In this document: positions 36,175 to 41,110 of the stretch, in pieces
Layout: each line of letters opens with the position of its first letter
Numbering within the stretch: the first letter of the stretch is position 1
Translations under genes and position numbers: made by a program
From: Ignavibacteriaceae bacterium
Lineage (GTDB): Bacteria; Bacteroidota; Ignavibacteria; Ignavibacteriales; Ignavibacteriaceae
DNA length: 41,110 nt
Assembly (NCBI GenBank): GCA_014879635.1
Contig: JACSRR010000174.1
Span: forward strand, 1 to 41,110
Direction: 5' to 3'
Notes under the pieces: generated by a model
Seen by the model: only the letters and a program-made list of their open reading frames with translations
Told to the model about the DNA's origin: nothing
Databases searched by the model: none

Positions 36175-38991
36175 ATGACAATTGTTAAAAAAATACTGAT
36201 TCTGATAATTTCTGTTTTAACCATTCAGGTTTATTCTCAAACCGGTTCAATATCAGGAAAAATAATAGACGCTGTAAACAACGAAACTTTACCGGGCGTT
36301 AATGTGATTCTGAAAGGAACTTATTACGGTTCTGCTACCGATATTAACGGTGCTTACAGAATTGCCGGAATTTCTGCAGGTACTTACACTGTTGAAGTTT
36401 CATTTATCGGGTATAAAACGGTACAATACACCGGTATAAAAATTAATGCCGGCGAGAATTTAGTTATTGATGTTAAACTTGAAGAATCTGTTCTTACTTT
36501 AGGACAAGATGTGGTTGTTGTAGGCGATAAACCTTTAATTGATGTTGAAGAAACACAAAGTAAAAAATCAGTTTCCAGAGAAGATATTGATGTTTTAATT
36601 GTTGAAAATATCGGAGATATCATTAGTCAGCAAGCAGGTGTGGTTAAAGATGATAATTCGCTGCATATTAGAGGTGGTAGAGCTTATGAAAATGCTTTTC
36701 TATTAGACGGTGTTTCTGTTCAAGATCCACTTGCAGGTACAGGATTTGGTCTTCAATTGAGTGCCAATGCTCTTGAAGAAGTTGAGGTGATAACTGGCGG
36801 ATTTAACGCAGAGTATGGACAAGCTACATCCGGTATTGTTAACGCAAGAACAAGGGAAGGGAATGTAAATAAATTTTCAGGGCAAATATCGTACAAAACT
36901 GATAATATTTTACCGTCAACTTCCTTTCACAATTTTAATATAGATATTTTCGAAGCCAATTTAAGTGGACCGGAACCTTTAACAATGATCTTACTTCCGG
37001 CATTGGGACTTAAAATTCCGGGTGAGTTATCTTTTTTCGGTAATATTTTTGTCGGGTTATCAGATGGTATTATTCAAGGTTATTATAAGCCGGAAAAAAG
37101 AAGTATATACTCAAGTACTTTTGGGGGCACAAGGTTTTCGCCTAAATTCGAGAATAGCTGGTTTTGGTTAGGTAAACTTACTTACAAACCTGAACCCACA
37201 TTTAAAATTGGTTATTCATATAATCAATCGGTTAATGTTAATCAAAATTCTCAATCTCTGCAATCAAATTTGGAATATATTGAGCCAAGTCCGGGATATC
37301 AGTACGAGTTTCAAAATATTCTGAATCAAGCAAATGTATTTACTCATCAAAGTATCTATCACTCTATAGCCATTACTCACACTCTGAACACAAAAACTTT
37401 CTACGAACTAAAGTTTAACACTTTCTTTACGAATCTGCGTTCTGATGCAAACGGGCTTCCTTGGAATGAGTATAGACAACCAAAAGATTTCCCTAATTTT
37501 CCTGTAGAATATTATAACACAAACAGGGATACTGTAGGTATTATCCCCGGTGATGGTTTTTGGGATGTAGGTAACCCTTACACTTGGCACGATCATTACC
37601 TTCAAGAATTTTCAATAATTGGCGACATTACAAGTTTCTTTGACGAGAAAAATAAATTTAAAGCGGGCTTTAAATTCCAATTTCAGGAAATGCAAGTTGT
37701 TGATATTTATCAACCATGGGTAGGAACTCTCGGTTTGAACAATGACATCTATAAAGTATATCCTGCATTAGGAGCATTTTATCTGCAAGATAACATCAAT
37801 TTTGGAGGAATGATTCTTAATTTTGGATTAAGGTACGATTTTTGGTTTCCCGGCAAATATGTTGATGATGCCATTGATAATCCCGATGTTGTTACAATTC
37901 CGGATGAAAATCGAAGTAGATATAAAGAAGAAAGTTTTAAGTGGTTTGATAACAGATATTTCAAAGCCAGATTAAGTCCAAGATTGGGTATTTCACACCC
38001 CATCACAGATAATCAGACATTATTTTTCTCTTATGGGCATTTTAGTAAATGGCCAAAGCCACAATTTGTTTACGCAAAGTTAGACCCTTACAATGCACAA
38101 TCATCATTTCAAAGGTTCGGAAACCCAAATTTAAAGCCTGAAACAACAGTGGCTTATGAAATTGGTGTTAAAACACAATTTTCGGAAAATGATGTTTTAA
38201 CAATTACTGCGTACTACAAGGATATATTTGACTATGTGAATACTCGCTCTGCAAGAATTTCTAGTGCCAGATTTGCCACACAAAGATTTATCACTTATGT
38301 GAATAGCGATTATGCCCGTTCAAGAGGTATTGAATTTGAGTACCGGAAGCGAATCGGGAAATGGTTTAACGCCTCTGCTTATATTTCATTTTCTGAAGTA
38401 ACCGGAAAAAGCTCAAGTGCAGATGAGGGTGTTTTAATTGCAGCCGGAACGCTTGATGAATCTATCAGAGAACAATATGTGCCTTGGGATAGACCAATTC
38501 AGGCAAACCTCTTCGCAAATTTTTATGTTGCACCAAATGAGGCATTATTTGGATTTGCAAAGGGTATTTTAGATGATTATAATCTCAGTATTAGAGCTTT
38601 TTTTCAATCGGGTAAAAGATATACACCTGCCAATTTCACAGGAAATTTTGAAGTTGACGGCAGACCGGAGTATGAAACATCACGAACAGAAAGAAACTCG
38701 CAATTAGCAGACCCATGGTTTTATGTCGATTTAAATTTTGAAAAATATATTAAAATTGGCGGTATGCGTTTCAGTGTATTTGTAGAAATAAACAATGTAT
38801 TTGACCGTCAAAATTCAGCTATAATAAATCCGGCAACCGGAAGGGCTTATGAGTATGGTGACCCTACACCAAATTCATGGAACGACCCACTGTACCCGGA
38901 TTTACAAGCACCGTTAAATCCTTATCCGTTTAACCCTGCAAGATATCTTTCACGCAGGAATATTAAAGTTGGTTTGAGTTTCAGGTTTTAA
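36175..38991 (+). CDS. TonB-dependent receptor with N-terminal carboxypeptidase-regulatory-like domain
   Basis: The protein has about 938 residues from the ATG at 36175. A longer frame from TTG 36151 would overlap the lipoprotein gene and push the signal peptide inward, so I reject it. Signal peptide: IVKKILILIISVLTIQVYSQ. Residues 24-105 form the CarboxypepD_reg-like/CNA-B domain (GSISGKIIDAVNNETLPGVNV, GAYRIAGISAGTYTVEV). The plug domain has VKDDNSLHIRGGRAYENAFL and DGVSVQDPL, followed by a long beta-barrel and a C-terminal strand ending in Phe (GLSFRF), the outer-membrane insertion signal. No SusD partner is adjacent. The substrate is unknown; it may import or serve as a secretion-linked receptor for the neighbouring surface proteins. 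Confidence 0.92.
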   Translation: MTIVKKILILIISVLTIQVYSQTGSISGKIIDAVNNETLPGVNVILKGTYYGSATDINGAYRIAGISAGTYTVEVSFIGYKTVQYTGIKINAGENLVIDVKLEESVLTLGQDVVVVGDKPLIDVEETQSKKSVSREDIDVLIVENIGDIISQQAGVVKDDNSLHIRGGRAYENAFLLDGVSVQDPLAGTGFGLQLSANALEEVEVITGGFNAEYGQATSGIVNARTREGNVNKFSGQISYKTDNILPSTSFHNFNIDIFEANLSGPEPLTMILLPALGLKIPGELSFFGNIFVGLSDGIIQGYYKPEKRSIYSSTFGGTRFSPKFENSWFWLGKLTYKPEPTFKIGYSYNQSVNVNQNSQSLQSNLEYIEPSPGYQYEFQNILNQANVFTHQSIYHSIAITHTLNTKTFYELKFNTFFTNLRSDANGLPWNEYRQPKDFPNFPVEYYNTNRDTVGIIPGDGFWDVGNPYTWHDHYLQEFSIIGDITSFFDEKNKFKAGFKFQFQEMQVVDIYQPWVGTLGLNNDIYKVYPALGAFYLQDNINFGGMILNFGLRYDFWFPGKYVDDAIDNPDVVTIPDENRSRYKEESFKWFDNRYFKARLSPRLGISHPITDNQTLFFSYGHFSKWPKPQFVYAKLDPYNAQSSFQRFGNPNLKPETTVAYEIGVKTQFSENDVLTITAYYKDIFDYVNTRSARISSARFATQRFITYVNSDYARSRGIEFEYRKRIGKWFNASAYISFSEVTGKSSSADEGVLIAAGTLDESIREQYVPWDRPIQANLFANFYVAPNEALFGFAKGILDDYNLSIRAFFQSGKRYTPANFTGNFEVDGRPEYETSRTERNSQLADPWFYVDLNFEKYIKIGGMRFSVFVEINNVFDRQNSAIINPATGRAYEYGDPTPNSWNDPLYPDLQAPLNPYPFNPARYLSRRNIKVGLSFRF

Positions 38992-39002
38992 AGAATACGA
39001 AT

Positions 39003-39989
39003 ATGCTTAAAAAATTACTAATACTTTTAATATTTTCATCGGTTTCTTACGCTCAACTTTTCCCGGTATTAGGTGAACAGAGAGCCGGAATATCAGCAGC
39101 ACAGTTTTTAAAGATTGGTGTAGGCAGTAGAGCTGCTGCGCTTGGTGAGTCATTTGTTGCAATGTCAGATGATGCATCTGCTTTATATTGGAATCCTGCT
39201 GCATTGGTTCAATTTGATAAAAATCAGTTAATGTTTTCGCATAACGAATGGTTGGTTGACATAAAACATCAATTTGTGGGCGGTGTTTATCATCTAACGG
39301 ATGTTGATGCAGTTGGTATTGCCGTTACGATGCTTAGAGTTGGCGATATGAAAGTTACAACTGAATTTGCTCCGTTTGGAACGGGTGAATATTTTACTTT
39401 TTCGGATTTTGCAATAGCAGTTACTTATTCCAGAAAAATGACCGATAAATTTAGTTTTGGAGGAACAGTAAGATATATTGAGGAAACACTCGATAAACTA
39501 AAGATGAGAGGAATTTTACTTGATATAGGTACATATTACTGGACAGGTTTAGGATCTACCAGGTTTGCAGTGGCATTTACAAACTTCGGAAACCAACTTT
39601 CACCTGAAGGAGAAGTTATGCTAGCCGGAAACCGTAAAAAATCTGATTGGCAGGAGTTTTCACCTCCAACAATGTTCAGGTTAGGCTTTGCATTTGAGCC
39701 ATTTGAATCTGAGAATCAAAAATTGACTACAAGTATTCAGCTTAATCATCCAAATGATAACAGTGAAAATTTAGGATTGGGTGCCGAATACACTTACAAA
39801 TTTCCGGAATTAGGTGCATCATTTATGCTAAGAGGCGGATATAAATTTAATGTTGACGAACAAGATGTAAGTTTGGGTGCAGGTGTGAAAGTTCCTATTT
39901 CGATTTCTGAATTTACCTTTGATTATGCCTTTGTCAATTTTGGCAGATTAGGTTCAGTTCACCGTATTTCTTTAATTCTCGGACTATAA
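39003..39989 (+). CDS. PorV/PorQ-family outer-membrane beta-barrel protein
   Basis: This 328-residue protein has a signal peptide cut after SYA (residue 17). The start of the mature part, AAQFLKIGVGSRAAALGESFVAMSDDASALYWNPAAL, is the hallmark of the PorV/PorQ (FadL-like, UPF0164-type) family, followed by paired amphipathic strands to the C-terminus. PorV is the shuttle of the type IX system that carries sorting-domain proteins to the surface attachment complex; other members are of unknown function. Its position next to a T9SS-sorted protein fits such a role. It lies 11 bases after the receptor gene and 3 bases before the next. Confidence 0.88.
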   Translation: MLKKLLILLIFSSVSYAQLFPVLGEQRAGISAAQFLKIGVGSRAAALGESFVAMSDDASALYWNPAALVQFDKNQLMFSHNEWLVDIKHQFVGGVYHLTDVDAVGIAVTMLRVGDMKVTTEFAPFGTGEYFTFSDFAIAVTYSRKMTDKFSFGGTVRYIEETLDKLKMRGILLDIGTYYWTGLGSTRFAVAFTNFGNQLSPEGEVMLAGNRKKSDWQEFSPPTMFRLGFAFEPFESENQKLTTSIQLNHPNDNSENLGLGAEYTYKFPELGASFMLRGGYKFNVDEQDVSLGAGVKVPISISEFTFDYAFVNFGRLGSVHRISLILGL

Positions 39990-39992
39990 AAG

Positions 39993-41081
39993 ATGAAAAA
40001 GAGTTTTTATTTAGTTATCCTGTTTTTATTAATATTATTCTCCGGGTGTGGTGAGAAATTAGATTTATCTGTATTTCAAGACGATAAACAAGGCTCAAAT
40101 ATAACAGGTGATACCGTTTACATAAAATTAACTCCTGATTGGGAAGGTTTTAATCAGCCGGAAGATATTTTAGTAGGCAAAGATATTTTTATATATGTTG
40201 CCGATAAAGGAAATGACAGAGTTGTAATGTTAAATTTGAACGGTGATGTTTTAGGAAATTTACCTTTTAAACAACCTGTTGAATTGGCTCAAGATTACAG
40301 ACTCAACCTCCTTGTTTGTGCAAAATTTGACACATTGGTTAACAATGTTCCGGTTTCTGTAAGTGCTGTGTATAAAGTTAATATGACAGGTGCAAACCAT
40401 AATATTGCTTCTGCATCAGTAACCCGTTTATTACCAAAACCCGGTGCAGGTATAACGGAAATGGATAGAAGAATAGAATATACAGGTTTAGCCGTATTCT
40501 ACAACAACTCGTTTTATGTTTCAAGAAGAGGACCAAATAACGGTAGTTTTGTTGACCCCGATAACTCAATTTTAATTTTTCTTCCTAAAGAATCGCCGGC
40601 AGGGGAGAGAATTGATACTCTAATAGGTAGAGTTCCGCTTTTAGAACCAACCGGTACCGGAATTCTTTCTGCAAACAGAATTAGTTCCTTGACGGCATTT
40701 AATGCCCGTAACATAGATTTTATTATGACTTTACAGGGTGAGAATGCCTTTAAAACTCAAGTTCTGACTTATGTAATATCTCAACAAGGCGAACAATACG
40801 AAATAAAAATTAGACCCGGCTCTGGTGAAGAATTGATGAAAGCCGGTAAGTTTTTAATGCCTGAAGATGTTACTTTAGACCGTTCAGGCAATATTTATGT
40901 AGCAGACAGTCAAAAGGATTCAATTTATGTATTTAATTCATTCGGTGATGAGTTAAATTCATTCGGCGGACTTTCCTTTTTTAGAGAGCCTTCGGCTGTA
41001 GCTCACTTTGACCGTACGCTTTATGTTGCAGATAGACAACTGAATAAAATATTTAGATTTACACTCTCTACAGAATTATAA
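39993..41081 (+). CDS. Lipoprotein with NHL-repeat-like beta-propeller
   Basis: This 362-residue protein has a lipobox ILFSGC with lipidated Cys19. The mature part contains propeller blades of the NHL type: PEDILVGKDIFIYVADKGNDRVVMLNLNG, and near the end PEDVTLDRSGNIYVADSQKDSIYVF and PSAVAHFDRTLYVADRQLNKIFRF. The 'iyVaD..n.ri.vf' pattern is diagnostic of the fold but not of a ligand. It is the last gene of the surface operon seen here. The ATG follows AAAAG at 3 bases after the PorV-like stop, so translation is probably coupled. The window ends 29 bases after its stop. Confidence 0.85.
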   Translation: MKKSFYLVILFLLILFSGCGEKLDLSVFQDDKQGSNITGDTVYIKLTPDWEGFNQPEDILVGKDIFIYVADKGNDRVVMLNLNGDVLGNLPFKQPVELAQDYRLNLLVCAKFDTLVNNVPVSVSAVYKVNMTGANHNIASASVTRLLPKPGAGITEMDRRIEYTGLAVFYNNSFYVSRRGPNNGSFVDPDNSILIFLPKESPAGERIDTLIGRVPLLEPTGTGILSANRISSLTAFNARNIDFIMTLQGENAFKTQVLTYVISQQGEQYEIKIRPGSGEELMKAGKFLMPEDVTLDRSGNIYVADSQKDSIYVFNSFGDELNSFGGLSFFREPSAVAHFDRTLYVADRQLNKIFRFTLSTEL

Positions 41082-41110
41082 AAAATAGCCGGACTTTCAC
41101 CGAACCGGTA

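Overview
The window is AT-rich (by eye about one third G+C), gene-dense bacterial DNA that looks like chromosome from the Ignavibacteria/Ignavibacteriales side of the Bacteroidota-Chlorobi group. The signs are a C-terminal T9SS-type sorting domain with the 'NYPNPFNPATSI' signature on a secreted protein, a PorV/PorQ-family outer-membrane protein, a carboxypeptidase-like TonB receptor, a Reg_prop/Y_Y_Y sensor kinase, and several promoter-like TAnnTTTG boxes of the Bacteroidetes type. The taxonomic call is inference from these signatures. No integrase, transposase, phage gene or CRISPR array is visible.

Layout: (1) 1-10.8 kb, plus strand: a large multi-PAS hybrid histidine kinase cut by the left edge, a YbjT-like SDR/DUF2867 protein, tRNA-Ser(GGA), a MATE exporter, a coupled PspC / LiaF-like pair, a cysteine-motif protein of unknown function coupled to a queuosine-precursor transporter, and a small CcmE-like OB-fold protein. 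(2) 10.8-13.0 kb: an exported prolyl-oligopeptidase (oligopeptidase B-like) ending at a bidirectional terminator. (3) 13.0-22.5 kb, minus strand: CIRCE-controlled groES-groEL with its own terminator, then an overlapping pair made of a TPR protein with three tandem CbbX-type AAA+ modules and a Reg_prop histidine kinase. (4) 22.44-23.49 kb: a gene-free kilobase filled with degenerate palindromic and dispersed repeats. (5) 23.5-30.3 kb, plus strand: a compact operon lpd-lipB-E1(alpha-beta fusion)-E2-lipA that builds a 2-oxoacid dehydrogenase complex and also makes its lipoyl cofactor. (6) 30.4-41.1 kb, plus strand: a tight six-gene cell-surface operon (two exported proteins, two lipoproteins, a TonB-dependent receptor and a PorV-like protein).

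Most genes are recognisable. The least ordinary items are the TPR/beta-sandwich/triple-AAA+ protein translationally overlapped with a one-component-like sensor kinase, the paired-hairpin repeat units upstream of lpd, lipB lacking any normal start codon near its conserved N-terminus, and the six-gene surface operon with a GATase-like lipoprotein.
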